64,000 nt of DNA from Flagellimonas sp. HMM57 (GCF_021390175.1 NZ_CP090004.1:3649001-3713000); one strand, 5' to 3'. Positions 1-8,791 are shown, counted from the stretch's first letter. Made by a program: numbers and translations. The notes: generated by a model not told the origin, from the letters alone.

Positions 1-62
1 ATTCAAGAATGGTTCTTCGTGGTTTGATTCGGAGCACTCATGGAAACCCAATTACGATTTGA
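1..62 (+). CDS. 3' end of an upstream gene, product unidentified
   Basis: One reading frame is open from the left edge and stops with TGA at 60-62. The codons visible end in ...RSTHGNPITI. The stop overlaps the ATG of the next gene in the arrangement TGATG, which is typical of translational coupling and suggests the first visible member of the same operon. Too little remains to identify the product. Oxidoreductases often sit at this position in type III PKS clusters, but that is a guess from context. Confidence 0.45.
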   Translation, partial: SRMVLRGLIRSTHGNPITI

Positions 63-775
63 TGGATTTTTCGGTCAGAAGTATACAGCCTGAGATTATG
101 GACGATGCTAATCTGGAGTACGATAAGCTCAGTGAGGCGTACGAGGATATCAATAGGTGCAATAAGATGCTGGGTGGAGATGGAATAACCATAAATGCGG
201 TCTGGAATTTAATAAAACCCAACACAAATAAATCGTATACGATTTTGGATATGGGCTGCGGAGATGGTGAAATACTTAGAAAGCTGTCTACTTTTCTTGA
301 TAAAAGAGGAATTTCGCATAGTTTGGTCGGCATAGATTTAAAAGAAGATTTGCTGCGCATTGCAAAAGAAAAATCCAGTGATTTTCGGAGTCTCCAATTT
401 AAGAAAATGGATATCTTAAAGGCTGACTCTGAGTTTACCTGTGATATTTTGATCAATACATTAACAATGCACCATTTCGATGAAGACCGTATCGATGTCT
501 TTTTACGGCAGTTTGTAAAACTCGCAAGAGTTGGTGTGGTCATTAATGATTTGCAGCGTAGTAAACTGGCCTATTGGCTTTTCCATATTTTTGGACTATT
601 CTTTATTAACACAAAAGTTGCCAAGCATGACGGTCTTGTTTCTATAACCAAAGGATTTAGGAAAAAAGAGCTTGTTGAGTTTTCAAAAAATATACCGAAC
701 GTTTCACATACCATTCAATGGAAATGGGCTTTTAGATATGTTTGGATAATGAACTTTAAACGACAGTATAGTTAA
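62..775 (+). CDS. class I SAM-dependent methyltransferase of the type III PKS cluster
   Basis: A 237-residue cytosolic protein with the SAM-binding motif I (ILDMGCGDGE) near residues 60-70 and an acidic strand-2 motif (VGIDLK) further on. The sequence LINTLTMHHF fits the post-II region of class I methyltransferases. I chose the ATG at 62 because it overlaps the stop of the preceding gene; an in-frame TTG lies one codon earlier. The stop TAA at 773-775 overlaps the ATG of the polyketide synthase (TAATG), so the two are probably translated as a pair. From context it likely O- or C-methylates the polyketide product. The substrate cannot be read from the sequence. Confidence 0.85.
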   Translation: MDFSVRSIQPEIMDDANLEYDKLSEAYEDINRCNKMLGGDGITINAVWNLIKPNTNKSYTILDMGCGDGEILRKLSTFLDKRGISHSLVGIDLKEDLLRIAKEKSSDFRSLQFKKMDILKADSEFTCDILINTLTMHHFDEDRIDVFLRQFVKLARVGVVINDLQRSKLAYWLFHIFGLFFINTKVAKHDGLVSITKGFRKKELVEFSKNIPNVSHTIQWKWAFRYVWIMNFKRQYS

Positions 776-1830
776 TGAATTCAGTTCGTGTTGTGGAGGT
801 ATCTAAACAGGTGCCCAAGTATAGCAGAGATACATCGGATATAATACCTTTTATAAATACATGGCTTTCCGGACAAGATAATCGCTTTTGTAGAAAGGTG
901 GTGAAAATATTTGAGGGAGCGGGTGTTGATCGCCGCTATGGCATTATGGATATTGATGAGGTCTTTATGGCTACCTCTTTTGAAGAAAAAAATGCTATTT
1001 ATGCTAGAGAAGCGAAACTATTAGGAGAGAAAGCTTTGGTTAAAGCATTGGCAAAAGCCAACTGGAAAAGCGAATCGTTGGATTTTATCATTACGGTAAG
1101 CTGTACGGGTATCATGATTCCTTCGTTGGATGCCTATTTGGTCGATACGGTAGGGTTAAAGCAAAATATTGTTCGACTTCCTGTTACCGAAATGGGATGC
1201 GCAGCAGGAGTTTCAGGTCTTATATACGCCACTAATTTTCTGAGGGCAAACCCCGGAAAACGTGCGGCCGTAGTTGCCGTTGAAAGCCCTACGGCCACCT
1301 TTCAGCTAAACGATTTTTCCATGGCAAATATGGTCAGTGCCGCAATATTTGGTGATGGCGCGGCATGTGTTTTACTGTCTTCGGAAGCTGACGCTCAAGG
1401 ACCGAAAGTGGTTGGAGAAGAAATGTATCATTTTAAAGATGCTACACATTTAATGGGCTTCGACCTAACCAATACTGGGTTGAAAATGATTTTAGACCCT
1501 GCTGTTCCCCAAGTGATAGCAGAACATTTCCCAGATATTGTGCATCCGTTTTTACAGAAATTCAATTCGAGCATTGAGAAAGTGAACCATTTAATTTTTC
1601 ACCCCGGCGGAAAGAAAATTGTTCAAACTGTGGAGGAATTATTCGGTAAATTGGGCAAAAACATAGATGATACTAGAGAAGTTTTAAGGGCGTACGGTAA
1701 TATGAGCAGCGTTACCGTGCTCTATGTCCTAAAGCGATTTTTAGAAAAGGATATAAAAACTGGAGAACAGGGAATGGTTCTAAGTTTTGGTCCCGGGTTT
1801 TCAGCACAGCGTGTTTTATTGGAATGGTAA
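775..1830 (+). CDS. type III polyketide synthase (chalcone/stilbene synthase family)
   Basis: The 351-residue product has the whole type III PKS catalytic triad: Cys142 in TEMGCAAGVSG, His276 in FHPGGKKIV and Asn309 in YGNMSSVTV. The C-terminal GPGFSAQRVLLEW matches the family signature (GFGPG-like loop). Such enzymes condense an acyl starter with malonyl-CoA and cyclise the chain to alkylpyrones or alkylresorcinols. It lies inside an operon with its own ketosynthase, dehydratase, enoyl reductase and ACP. The starter is therefore probably an acyl-ACP made in cis rather than a generic CoA ester, which is an inference. The length is normal for the bacterial family. Confidence 0.93.
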   Translation: MNSVRVVEVSKQVPKYSRDTSDIIPFINTWLSGQDNRFCRKVVKIFEGAGVDRRYGIMDIDEVFMATSFEEKNAIYAREAKLLGEKALVKALAKANWKSESLDFIITVSCTGIMIPSLDAYLVDTVGLKQNIVRLPVTEMGCAAGVSGLIYATNFLRANPGKRAAVVAVESPTATFQLNDFSMANMVSAAIFGDGAACVLLSSEADAQGPKVVGEEMYHFKDATHLMGFDLTNTGLKMILDPAVPQVIAEHFPDIVHPFLQKFNSSIEKVNHLIFHPGGKKIVQTVEELFGKLGKNIDDTREVLRAYGNMSSVTVLYVLKRFLEKDIKTGEQGMVLSFGPGFSAQRVLLEW

Positions 1831-1849
1831 TTAGATTGGATTAGTAATA

Positions 1850-2632
1850 ATGGGTGATACAGCGAAATGGGCATTGATATTGGGAGGTAGTAGTGGACTT
1901 GGTTTGGCGGCTGTAAAAAAATTAGCTGAGGAACAATTTAATATAATAGTTGTTCATAGGGATAGAAAATCTGATTTAGAAAAAATTAATGATACTTTTC
2001 GAGAAATTACTTTAAGTGAAAAAACGCTGTATAATTTTAATATCGATGCTATAAATCCGGAAAAAAGAGAGGGACTAATAAAAGAAATTGCAATACTCAT
2101 TGGGGCCCAAAAGATTCATGTGCTGGTTCATAGTATCGCAAAAGGCAACTTAAAGCCTATGTTGGATGAAGAAGGAAATGCATTGGGCAATCAGGATTTT
2201 CATTTGACTATTGATGCAATGGCGATAAGTCTTTATGATTGGGTGAAAGGATTGGATGAAAAAAATCTCTTTGCAACGGACGCACGTGTGATTGCTTATA
2301 CCAGTGAAGGCAGCTCTAAAGCTTGGCGAAGCTATGCGGCGGTATCCGCGGCTAAAGCTGTTTTAGAATCCATTGTCCGTAGTATAGCATTGGAATTTGC
2401 ACCAAAAGGCATTAAAGCAAATTGTATTCAAGCCGGTGTTACCTATACAAAATCCCTTCAGATGATTCCCAATAGTGATTTGCTTATGCAGAAGTCCATA
2501 CGAAGAAACCCAAATCAACGCCTAACGACTCCAGAAGATGTAGCAGATGCAACGTACCTTCTAACATTGAAAGAGGCTAAATGGATAACAGGAACTGTTT
2601 TAAAAGTAGATGGAGGGGAAAGTTTGCAATAA
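1850..2632 (+). CDS. SDR-type enoyl-[acyl-carrier-protein] reductase (FabL/FabI-like)
   Basis: A 260-residue short-chain dehydrogenase. The cofactor loop LGGSSGLGLA is at residues 11-20. The active site is Tyr162-x6-Lys169 (YAAVSAAK), the spacing of FabI/FabL enoyl reductases rather than the Y-x3-K of ordinary SDR ketoreductases. Tyr150 and the VHSIAKG stretch (near residue 93) also fit the enoyl reductase subfamily. The GxxxGxG loop is closer to FabL than to FabI. It probably reduces enoyl-ACP made by the neighbouring dehydratase. No ketoreductase is seen in the visible cluster, so that step may be borrowed from housekeeping fatty acid synthesis. Confidence 0.82.
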   Translation: MGDTAKWALILGGSSGLGLAAVKKLAEEQFNIIVVHRDRKSDLEKINDTFREITLSEKTLYNFNIDAINPEKREGLIKEIAILIGAQKIHVLVHSIAKGNLKPMLDEEGNALGNQDFHLTIDAMAISLYDWVKGLDEKNLFATDARVIAYTSEGSSKAWRSYAAVSAAKAVLESIVRSIALEFAPKGIKANCIQAGVTYTKSLQMIPNSDLLMQKSIRRNPNQRLTTPEDVADATYLLTLKEAKWITGTVLKVDGGESLQ

Positions 2633-2635
2633 AGG

Positions 2636-3094
2636 ATGACAACAAAAGAAATAATAGCACTATTGCCCTACAAAGCTCCTTTCCTCTTTGTTGATAGTAT
2701 CAATGACATTGATGAAAATGGGGTTGAGGGTACGTTCACTTTTGATAAGAACTCTTCTTTTTACGAAGGCCACTTTAAAGACTTCCCTGTTACGCCAGGG
2801 GTTATTCTAACTGAGTGCTGTGCACAAATAGGTGTCGTGTGCCTTGGTATATACCTGCTTAAAAATGAGAATATAACCGGAGCTGAAAAAGATTTAAAAA
2901 TAGCTTTAAGCAGTTCGGAAATGGAATTTTATCTACCTGTATTCCCAGATGAAATGATAAGGGTTGTTTCAGAAAAGGTGTATTTCCGGTTCAATAAGCT
3001 AAAATGTAAAGTAAAGCTCTTTAACTCAGAAGGCAAACTGATGTGCAAGGGTGTTTTGGCAGGGATGTTTAAACAAGGGAAGAATGGAAAATAG
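2636..3094 (+). CDS. FabZ/FabA-like 3-hydroxyacyl-ACP dehydratase
   Basis: A 152-residue hotdog-fold protein. It has the catalytic His46 (EGHF) and Glu60 (LTECCAQ), 14 residues apart as in E. coli FabZ (His54/Glu68), with the GHFP..PG..LTE pattern between them. It starts 3 bp after the enoyl reductase stop and its end overlaps the start of the ketosynthase by 11 bp. The role is dehydration of 3-hydroxyacyl-ACP during assembly of the cluster's acyl chain. Sequence drift from housekeeping FabZ and the operon position argue for a dedicated copy. Confidence 0.88.
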   Translation: MTTKEIIALLPYKAPFLFVDSINDIDENGVEGTFTFDKNSSFYEGHFKDFPVTPGVILTECCAQIGVVCLGIYLLKNENITGAEKDLKIALSSSEMEFYLPVFPDEMIRVVSEKVYFRFNKLKCKVKLFNSEGKLMCKGVLAGMFKQGKNGK

Positions 3095-4361
3095 AGTTGT
3101 AGTAACCGGTATGGGCGTATGTGCGCCTAACGGAATCGGTCTTCCTGAATTCACAAAAGCGTTAAAAAATGGAATTAGTGGAATACGTTTTTACAAAGAA
3201 TTAGAGCAATTAAACTTTGGGTGTCAAATTGCTGGTAAACCGAATATTGAAGATGTTGAATTAAATAAATACTTTACTGATTTGCAATTGAAAAGGCTTA
3301 ATGCAAGTGGTGTAATTTACGGTGTTATAGCAGGTAAGGATGCTTGGCAAGATGCAGGTTTGCCCATAGTTTTTGAAACTGGCCCCGATTGGGATAGTGG
3401 AATCATATTCGGAACCGGAATTCTGGGTGTAGATAAGTTTCGGGAGGCAATTTATCAAGTTGATGAAGGCGATGTGCGACGATTGGGGAGTACCTCGGTA
3501 ATTCAGACCATGGCTAGTGGAATCAGCGCTTATTTGGGCGGTATGTTGGGGTGTGGAAATCAAGTTACGACAAACTCTTCTGCTTGTACCACGGGTACCG
3601 AAGCTATATTAATGGGGTATGAACGTATAAAATCCAAAAAAGCTGTTCGTGTATTGGTAGGCAGTTGTAGCGATAGTGGGCCTTATGTTTGGGGCGGATT
3701 TGATGCTATGCGCATACTCCCCAGAAAATTCAACACTGACCCAGAGCGAGCGAGTAGGCCGATGAGTGCCTCTGCCTCTGGGTTTGTCCCTGGTAGTGGG
3801 GCTGGGGCTCTTGTCTTAGAATCCTTGGAAAGTGCCCTAGAACGTAATGCCACCATCTATGCGGAAATTTTAGGCGGGAACGTAAATAGCGGTGGCCAAC
3901 GCGGAGGCGGTACCATGACCGCCCCAAATAACGAGGCCGTTGTTCGTTGTATCAAATCAGCCATAAATGATTCAGGGGTTACTTCTAAAGAAATAGATGC
4001 GATTAATGGTCATTTGACTGCTACGACAAAGGATACAGTAGAAATACAAAATTGGAGTAATGCCCTTGGACTTTCAAACATCAACTTTCCATATATCAAT
4101 TCTTTCAAGGGCTTGTTTGGGCATTGTTTAGCAGCAGCTGGTAGTATCGAGTGTATCGCAACGTTATTGCAATTTCGAGAAAAACAGTTATTTGGGACCA
4201 TTAATTGTGAAGATGTACATCCAGAAATAAGTAAAGTGGTGGATGATTCAAAAATTCCAAAAGCTACAATCAATTTTGAGCCTAAAATCATAGCCAAAGC
4301 AAGTTTTGGTTTTGGGGATGTAAATGCCTGTATTATTTTTAAGGCGTTTAATCAAGATTAA
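3084..4361 (+). CDS. beta-ketoacyl-ACP synthase (FabF/KAS II-like)
   Basis: The ATG at 3084 gives 425 residues beginning MENRVVVTGMGV, the usual KAS I/II start. A purine-rich AAGGGA lies just upstream. The catalytic residues are Cys168 (SSACTTGTEA), His310 (NGHLTATTKD) and His347 (FGHCLAAAGS), with Lys342 also conserved. The second motif departs from the usual NAHGTST pattern (Gly replaced by Leu after the His), suggesting a specialised secondary-metabolism enzyme rather than housekeeping FabF. It overlaps the dehydratase by 11 bp. It probably elongates the acyl-ACP supplied to the type III PKS. Confidence 0.9.
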   Translation: MENRVVVTGMGVCAPNGIGLPEFTKALKNGISGIRFYKELEQLNFGCQIAGKPNIEDVELNKYFTDLQLKRLNASGVIYGVIAGKDAWQDAGLPIVFETGPDWDSGIIFGTGILGVDKFREAIYQVDEGDVRRLGSTSVIQTMASGISAYLGGMLGCGNQVTTNSSACTTGTEAILMGYERIKSKKAVRVLVGSCSDSGPYVWGGFDAMRILPRKFNTDPERASRPMSASASGFVPGSGAGALVLESLESALERNATIYAEILGGNVNSGGQRGGGTMTAPNNEAVVRCIKSAINDSGVTSKEIDAINGHLTATTKDTVEIQNWSNALGLSNINFPYINSFKGLFGHCLAAAGSIECIATLLQFREKQLFGTINCEDVHPEISKVVDDSKIPKATINFEPKIIAKASFGFGDVNACIIFKAFNQD

Positions 4362-4376
4362 ATCCAAATATCTAAG

Positions 4377-4631
4377 ATGCAAGACGAACAACGATATCAA
4401 AAATTAAAAGCAATCATACAGACCTATTTGCCGGATGATGTTTCCGTAAACGACATCACGTTGGAAAGTAATTTCACGCAAGAACTAAACATCAATTCCG
4501 CTAATTTGGTAGATATTGTTTTGGATGTTGAAGATGCTTTTGACATTATGCTGGAGAATGAAGATATGGACGGCATGCAGACTGTTAAGGACGCGTTACT
4601 GATTATAGATGGCAAACTAGCTGAAAAATGA
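4377..4631 (+). CDS. acyl carrier protein with an atypical Ser motif
   Basis: An 84-residue acidic helical protein. The phosphopantetheine attachment site is probably Ser41 in NINSANLVDIV. The usual DSL is replaced by NSA, but the hydrophobic spacing after the Ser (LVDIVLDVEDAF) is that of ACP helix II. The length and acidity are normal for a discrete ACP. It lies 15 bp after the ketosynthase, and its stop overlaps the next gene (ATGA). It presumably carries the growing acyl chain for this cluster. Confidence 0.82.
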   Translation: MQDEQRYQKLKAIIQTYLPDDVSVNDITLESNFTQELNINSANLVDIVLDVEDAFDIMLENEDMDGMQTVKDALLIIDGKLAEK

Positions 4632-5053
4632 AAGATTTTTTGAACTATGCATCGAGCAAGTTTAGGATAGATAAACGATTAGCACTAACATACTGCTTGG
4701 TTTATTTTATTTGGGGAATGTGCATGAACTGGTTTGGCGCTCAAATGGAAATAGCTAAGTTTACGTTTTGGTGGCAAGTGATCACTTGTTATATCATCTA
4801 TATGATACCCATTTCATTGCTCTTGCGAGGATTACCATTTCATACGCAATATGCTTATGGACTGATAGCAATGGGACTTCTTGAGTTTGGAGGGTACGCC
4901 TTGGAGACTTCCTATGCCTATCCAAACAATATTTTAGATAAACTTTTTAACATCCGTAATTTTAGCTTAGGAATGGCCCTTTTTTTTGCATTGTATTTCC
5001 CACTGGGAAATTGGGGCGTTTCTAAAATTTATAATGCTTTATTTGAGAGGTAA
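4628..5053 (+). CDS. small multi-pass membrane protein of the PKS cluster
   Basis: A 141-residue hydrophobic protein with about four predicted membrane segments (near residues 20-37, 46-66, 75-95 and 112-135) and many aromatic residues. Its ATG overlaps the ACP stop by 4 bp, so it belongs to the operon. I do not recognise a family. From position it could help export, anchor or modify a lipophilic product. It is the last gene before a convergent YceI gene only 11 bp away. Confidence 0.75.
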   Translation: MKDFLNYASSKFRIDKRLALTYCLVYFIWGMCMNWFGAQMEIAKFTFWWQVITCYIIYMIPISLLLRGLPFHTQYAYGLIAMGLLEFGGYALETSYAYPNNILDKLFNIRNFSLGMALFFALYFPLGNWGVSKIYNALFER

Positions 5054-5064
5054 ATCAGTATATG

Positions 5065-5577
5065 CTAATCAATATCAAAAACCATTTTGACCTTTACTAG
5101 ATTATCAGCTCTATTTTTCTTGATTTTGATGCCATAATCAATAGAATAAAGACTTGTGGTGCCAATAAGTTGATTTCCACTTTGGTTAAAAGTTATGGTT
5201 ATGGACTTGGTAATATCCTTAATAGTAAGATTGCCAATGACGATTAGCTTTTCACCTTCAGATTTCACTTGTTTACTTTCAAATCGTATTCTTGGATAGT
5301 CATCAACATCAAAATACTTACCACTTTTTAGAGACCAATTTCGTAGGCCATTATTGGTATCTAAAGTTTCCGAAGCAACGGAACCTCTAAGAACGGAATT
5401 TTCGAGGTTGTCAAAGTCTATTACTGATTCCGATTTAAAACCAGCAATAGTTCCTTTAGTTTCTTTGGAAACGAATTCAAATGAAATTTCCGCATCAACG
5501 ATTTTGTTTGTTTGACCAAATAGGGAGGATATGGATAAGCTAACGGCAAAAAATAGCGAAAACAAGAGCGACTTCAT
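5065..5577 (-). CDS. YceI-family periplasmic lipid-binding-like protein
   Basis: The 170-residue product starts with a clear signal peptide (MKSLLFSLFFAVSLSISSLFGQ). It then has the YceI lipocalin-like pattern: an N-terminal strand with EISFEFVSKETKGTIAGF, ESKQVKSEGE in the middle and LTIKDITKSITITF. YceI proteins bind isoprenoid or other lipophilic molecules in a beta-barrel. It converges on the PKS cluster. A more distant YceI relative lies at 59615-60193. No specific ligand can be inferred. Confidence 0.85.
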   Translation of the reverse strand: MKSLLFSLFFAVSLSISSLFGQTNKIVDAEISFEFVSKETKGTIAGFKSESVIDFDNLENSVLRGSVASETLDTNNGLRNWSLKSGKYFDVDDYPRIRFESKQVKSEGEKLIVIGNLTIKDITKSITITFNQSGNQLIGTTSLYSIDYGIKIKKNRADNLVKVKMVFDID

Positions 5578-5893
5578 ACTATATTTTGCTTTTAAAATTA
5601 CAGATTTGATTTTAATAAGAATTCTTTTTAAAAGATTTATGGAGAAAAGATTTTTTTGTTTAACCTTTTATCTTTCCTACAAAAAATCCTACGATATTTG
5701 TCATTGATTTGCTATAATTAATGGTTTAATAATTTTAAAATCATAAATATTTGTTTATCAGTTTTTTATAATTCTTAAATATTACAAGTATAAATGTTAA
5801 ATATTTAAAATGAAGTTAATTTTTTAGAGTTGTGTAGGATAATTATTAACTTTAAGTAAAGTTGAGAGATTATGAAAGTATAAACAAAATGCC
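5578..5893. other. AT-rich divergent intergenic region
   Basis: 316 bp without a credible gene. It separates the leftward YceI gene from the rightward coiled-coil gene and must hold both promoters. An inverted repeat AACTTT-aagt-AAAGTT lies at 5848-5863, 30 bp before the rightward ATG. I could not place -33/-7 elements with confidence. Confidence 0.5.
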
Positions 5894-6223
5894 ATGAATG
5901 ATATTAATGAAACAAAAACTGTACATATTCAAGAGCTACTCATTAAAATTGAGCGAAATAATAATATCATTCAAAGACTTTCCAAAAAACTAAACTCATA
6001 TACTTGTGAACCACATAATTCTTATTGTTTTGAAAAAATGTATGACCTAAAACATAACTTCAAGGTTTTTTCAGGGCAACAAAATCAAATTATGAGGTTG
6101 TTGAATCAAAAAAAAGGAATGGCAGAAAACTTAAATAAAGAATTGCAGTTGCACCTAGAACGCTTTAAACAATTGGAAAGTGATATGGCCGCCTACCTTT
6201 TGGACATGGACCAATATTCCTAA
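5894..6223 (+). CDS. small coiled-coil protein, function unknown
   Basis: A 109-residue soluble protein with heptad-like spacing over most of its length, for example around IQELLIKIERNNNIIQRL and in the C-terminal half. There is a short central break with two Cys (CEPHNSYCFEKM, near residues 38-45). It has no signal peptide or membrane segment. It stands alone, with 316 bp upstream and about 100 bp before the transporter gene. I do not recognise the family; it could be a small scaffold or stress protein, but nothing in the context decides this. Confidence 0.65.
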   Translation: MNDINETKTVHIQELLIKIERNNNIIQRLSKKLNSYTCEPHNSYCFEKMYDLKHNFKVFSGQQNQIMRLLNQKKGMAENLNKELQLHLERFKQLESDMAAYLLDMDQYS

Positions 6224-6329
6224 ATCTTTCAATAGGCTTTCAGAAAGTAGAAATGAAGGTCATTTTCATTAAATTTTATACGCTACCAAACATTCGTATT
6301 ATTGCAATGTAATAATCAACTTTGTTTTA

Positions 6330-7247
6330 ATGGGAAAGTCTTCAAACGGAGCATTGGTTATCTTGGCCTTTTTTGCTATTTATGTTATTTGGGGCTCTAC
6401 ATATTTGCTGAATAAAATAGCAGTATTGGAGCTACCTGCGTTTATGTTGGCTTCGTTTAGATTTATAACTGCAGGCCTTTTAATATTTGTTCTTGCCAAA
6501 ATTTTGGGTATCAAAATTACGATTACAAAAAAACAGTTATTGAACTCGACTATTGCAGGCTTTTTGTTTTTAAGCTTCGGTAATGGAGTGGTGGTATGGG
6601 CATTACGGTATGTTGATACCGGCTTTGCAGCTCTGGAAATATCAGCACAACCGCTTATTATTTTGCTGTTGATGCGAATTCTTCAAGGTAAGAAAATACA
6701 GCCCATGTCTGTGATAGGTGTCATTTTTGGAATTATCGGTATTTACCTATTGGTGAGCCAAAAGCAGATAATTAGTAAAGAGGGTTCTATTTTAGGTATG
6801 GTAATGATATTTTTCTGCATGCTAAGTTGGGGGTATGGTAGCCTTTTTGTGGCCAAGGCAGATTTACCTACCAATTATTTTGTTAATACGGGGTATCAAA
6901 TGTTCACAGGGGGAATAATTCTGGCATTGATGAGCTTAGGTTTTGGCGAAAGTTGGAGTTCTCCACTGGTCTGGAGCGTAAAAGTACAGGTTGTTATGCT
7001 GTTGCTTGTGGTTTTTGGAAGTATTTTGGCATTTACTTCGTTCAATTATTTATTAAAATCGGTATCTCCTGAGAAAGTCGCTACTTCTACTTATGTAAAC
7101 CCTATAGTTGCCCTAATTCTAGGATGGTATTTTTTGAACGAACAAATTACCGTCCAATCCATTTTTGCAGCAATAGTTTTACTTACAGGTGTTTACTTTA
7201 TCAACACAAAAAAGACCTTGGCTATTTTTGAGCGATTTAAGCGATAG
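6330..7247 (+). CDS. EamA/DMT-family transporter
   Basis: The 305-residue membrane protein has about ten hydrophobic helices in two five-helix halves. The motif IYVIWGSTYLLNKIAV at the start of helix 1 is typical of the drug/metabolite transporter (EamA) family, and the second half contains a matching GSILAFTSFNYLL block. Members export or import small metabolites across the inner membrane. The substrate is unknown. It ends with a short basic tail (FERFKR). No operon partner is apparent. Confidence 0.88.
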   Translation: MGKSSNGALVILAFFAIYVIWGSTYLLNKIAVLELPAFMLASFRFITAGLLIFVLAKILGIKITITKKQLLNSTIAGFLFLSFGNGVVVWALRYVDTGFAALEISAQPLIILLLMRILQGKKIQPMSVIGVIFGIIGIYLLVSQKQIISKEGSILGMVMIFFCMLSWGYGSLFVAKADLPTNYFVNTGYQMFTGGIILALMSLGFGESWSSPLVWSVKVQVVMLLLVVFGSILAFTSFNYLLKSVSPEKVATSTYVNPIVALILGWYFLNEQITVQSIFAAIVLLTGVYFINTKKTLAIFERFKR

Positions 7248-7451
7248 TTTTGGAATACTGCCATCTTAACATTTTAATAATCTTATCATTTTTAGTCCCA
7301 ATTAATGATAGAGAAATGTTAATAATGAACGTTTCAGGATATTTTATTGCATGAATATCCTGAAAAACAAATATTTCGACCCAACCATTTGCTATCTTTA
7401 GACTCTTATTAACATATACTAACTTATAATATATTATCAGGAGTAACATTT

Positions 7452-7910
7452 ATGGCTAAATCACAACAGACTTATAACAAATCAGAGAGAGAAAAAAAGC
7501 GTTTAAAGAAAAGGGAAGAGAAGCAAAAAAAGAAGGATGCCAGAAAGGCCGAAGCCAAAGAAAGTGGTAAATCCGGAATTCAATTTGCTTATGTAGATCA
7601 CAACGGAAATCTAACGGATACACCACCAGACCCTACACAAAAAGTTGCTATTGAGGCGGAGAACATCACTCTTGGTATTCCTAAAAAGGAAGACATTGAA
7701 GAGGAGGAGTTTGACCCAATACGAAATGGTAAAGTTTCTTTTTATGATAGTTCAAAAGGGTTTGGCTTTATTATTGATTCTGAGACTCAAGAAAAATATT
7801 TTTGTCACGTCAGTGGTTTGATTGACGAAATTGCTGAGAACGATAAAGTATCTTTTGAACTCGAAAAAGGTATGAAGGGCATGAATGCAGTTCGTGTAAA
7901 GAAGATTTAA
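7452..7910 (+). CDS. cold-shock-domain protein with basic N-terminal extension
   Basis: The 152-residue product has a Lys/Arg-rich helical N-terminus (residues 1-40, KKRLKKREEKQKKK) followed by a C-terminal cold-shock domain from about residue 92. The RNP1-like KGFGFII and RNP2-like KYFCHVSGL motifs bind single-stranded nucleic acid. The arrangement is common in Bacteroidota and differs from the 67-residue CspA type. Roles in RNA chaperoning or translation are likely. The 204 bp upstream contain no gene; a long leader would suit cold-shock regulation, but I see no defined structure. Confidence 0.88.
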   Translation: MAKSQQTYNKSEREKKRLKKREEKQKKKDARKAEAKESGKSGIQFAYVDHNGNLTDTPPDPTQKVAIEAENITLGIPKKEDIEEEEFDPIRNGKVSFYDSSKGFGFIIDSETQEKYFCHVSGLIDEIAENDKVSFELEKGMKGMNAVRVKKI

Positions 7911-7982
7911 TTTTAAGAACTCCAAAACTGTCACTTCTCTTTTATTAGCTTTTTTTAAGTCTAATTTTAATTTTTATTGCTC

Positions 7983-8534
7983 ATGAACATTTTTTTTAAA
8001 TACAGATTCTTTTTATTGTCGTTCATGTTGGTTGGATGTGCTTCCCAGCAAAAAAATACTGTTGAAGAAATAGAGAAGCTGGATAAACTAATTGCGAAAA
8101 AATCATTTGAAATCAGGCCCCGCTGGGCTAGACCTCTGGTAAGTAATAGTCTTAACAGCATTGCTAACGCTGGCTTACTTCCTCTGGGCAGCACTGCAAA
8201 TCAAATTGATTTGATGGGTACTTCGAGTCATTTTAGAATTCTGGGTGACAGTGTAATGGCAAAACTACCTTATTTTGGTGAAAGACAAATGGGAGCAGCT
8301 TACAATAGCACTAATGGTGGTATTCAGTTTAGTGGAATACCTAAGAATTTAAAAATAAAGAAGCAAGATAGCGGCAAGGGTTATAAAATTGACTTTCAAA
8401 TCAATAATAATACGGAAACGTATAATGTAAGTGTAAATTTACATCCTAATTTACAAAGCCGCATCAATGTCAATAGCTCTCACAGGAATATGATATCGTA
8501 TAGTGGTCAAGCTTATGCATACTCTACCAAATAA
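7983..8534 (+). CDS. DUF4251 domain lipoprotein
   Basis: The ATG at 7983 gives 183 residues with a lipoprotein signal (FFLLSFMLVGCASQQ; Cys16 probable lipid site). The body matches the DUF4251 pattern, including DLMGTSSHFRILGDSV and AKLPYFGERQMGAAYN, followed by beta-rich sequence to the end. The family is common in Bacteroidota and has no known function. It stands alone between two intergenic regions. Confidence 0.78.
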   Translation: MNIFFKYRFFLLSFMLVGCASQQKNTVEEIEKLDKLIAKKSFEIRPRWARPLVSNSLNSIANAGLLPLGSTANQIDLMGTSSHFRILGDSVMAKLPYFGERQMGAAYNSTNGGIQFSGIPKNLKIKKQDSGKGYKIDFQINNNTETYNVSVNLHPNLQSRINVNSSHRNMISYSGQAYAYSTK

Positions 8535-8610
8535 TCTTGTTTAAAACCTACTTTACTTTCTTCTAGTTTATATACTCAGTTTGGATTGAATTAATAATAT
8601 TTTAAAAAAG

Positions 8611-8627
8611 TGATTTTTTGACAAGTG
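8611..8627 (+). repeat. 17-bp motif shared with 23770-23786, copy 1
   Basis: The 17 bp TGATTTTTTGACAAGTG occur identically here and at 23770-23786. Both copies lie in the non-coding region ahead of a rightward secreted-protein gene (8792 and 23834). They could be a shared operator or an upstream promoter element (a TTTG-type -33 box is present). The basis is eye comparison only. Confidence 0.45.
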
Positions 8628-8791
8628 CATACATATATTTTTTATTAAATAGGACTTTCAAATCTTAATACTATGTAAAATTTTATATATAAATATTCCT
8701 GTTAGTGGTCATAAGGAATATTAATGGGTTTTAAAGTGTTAATAAATTGTTTATGTTAAAAAGGTTTAAATTCTTACACTATTTTTAGGGC

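Noticed and set aside
775..5053. Flexirubin/aryl polyene cluster
   Set aside because: A type III PKS is present and the usual DarA/DarB, ammonia-lyase and acyltransferase genes are not seen.
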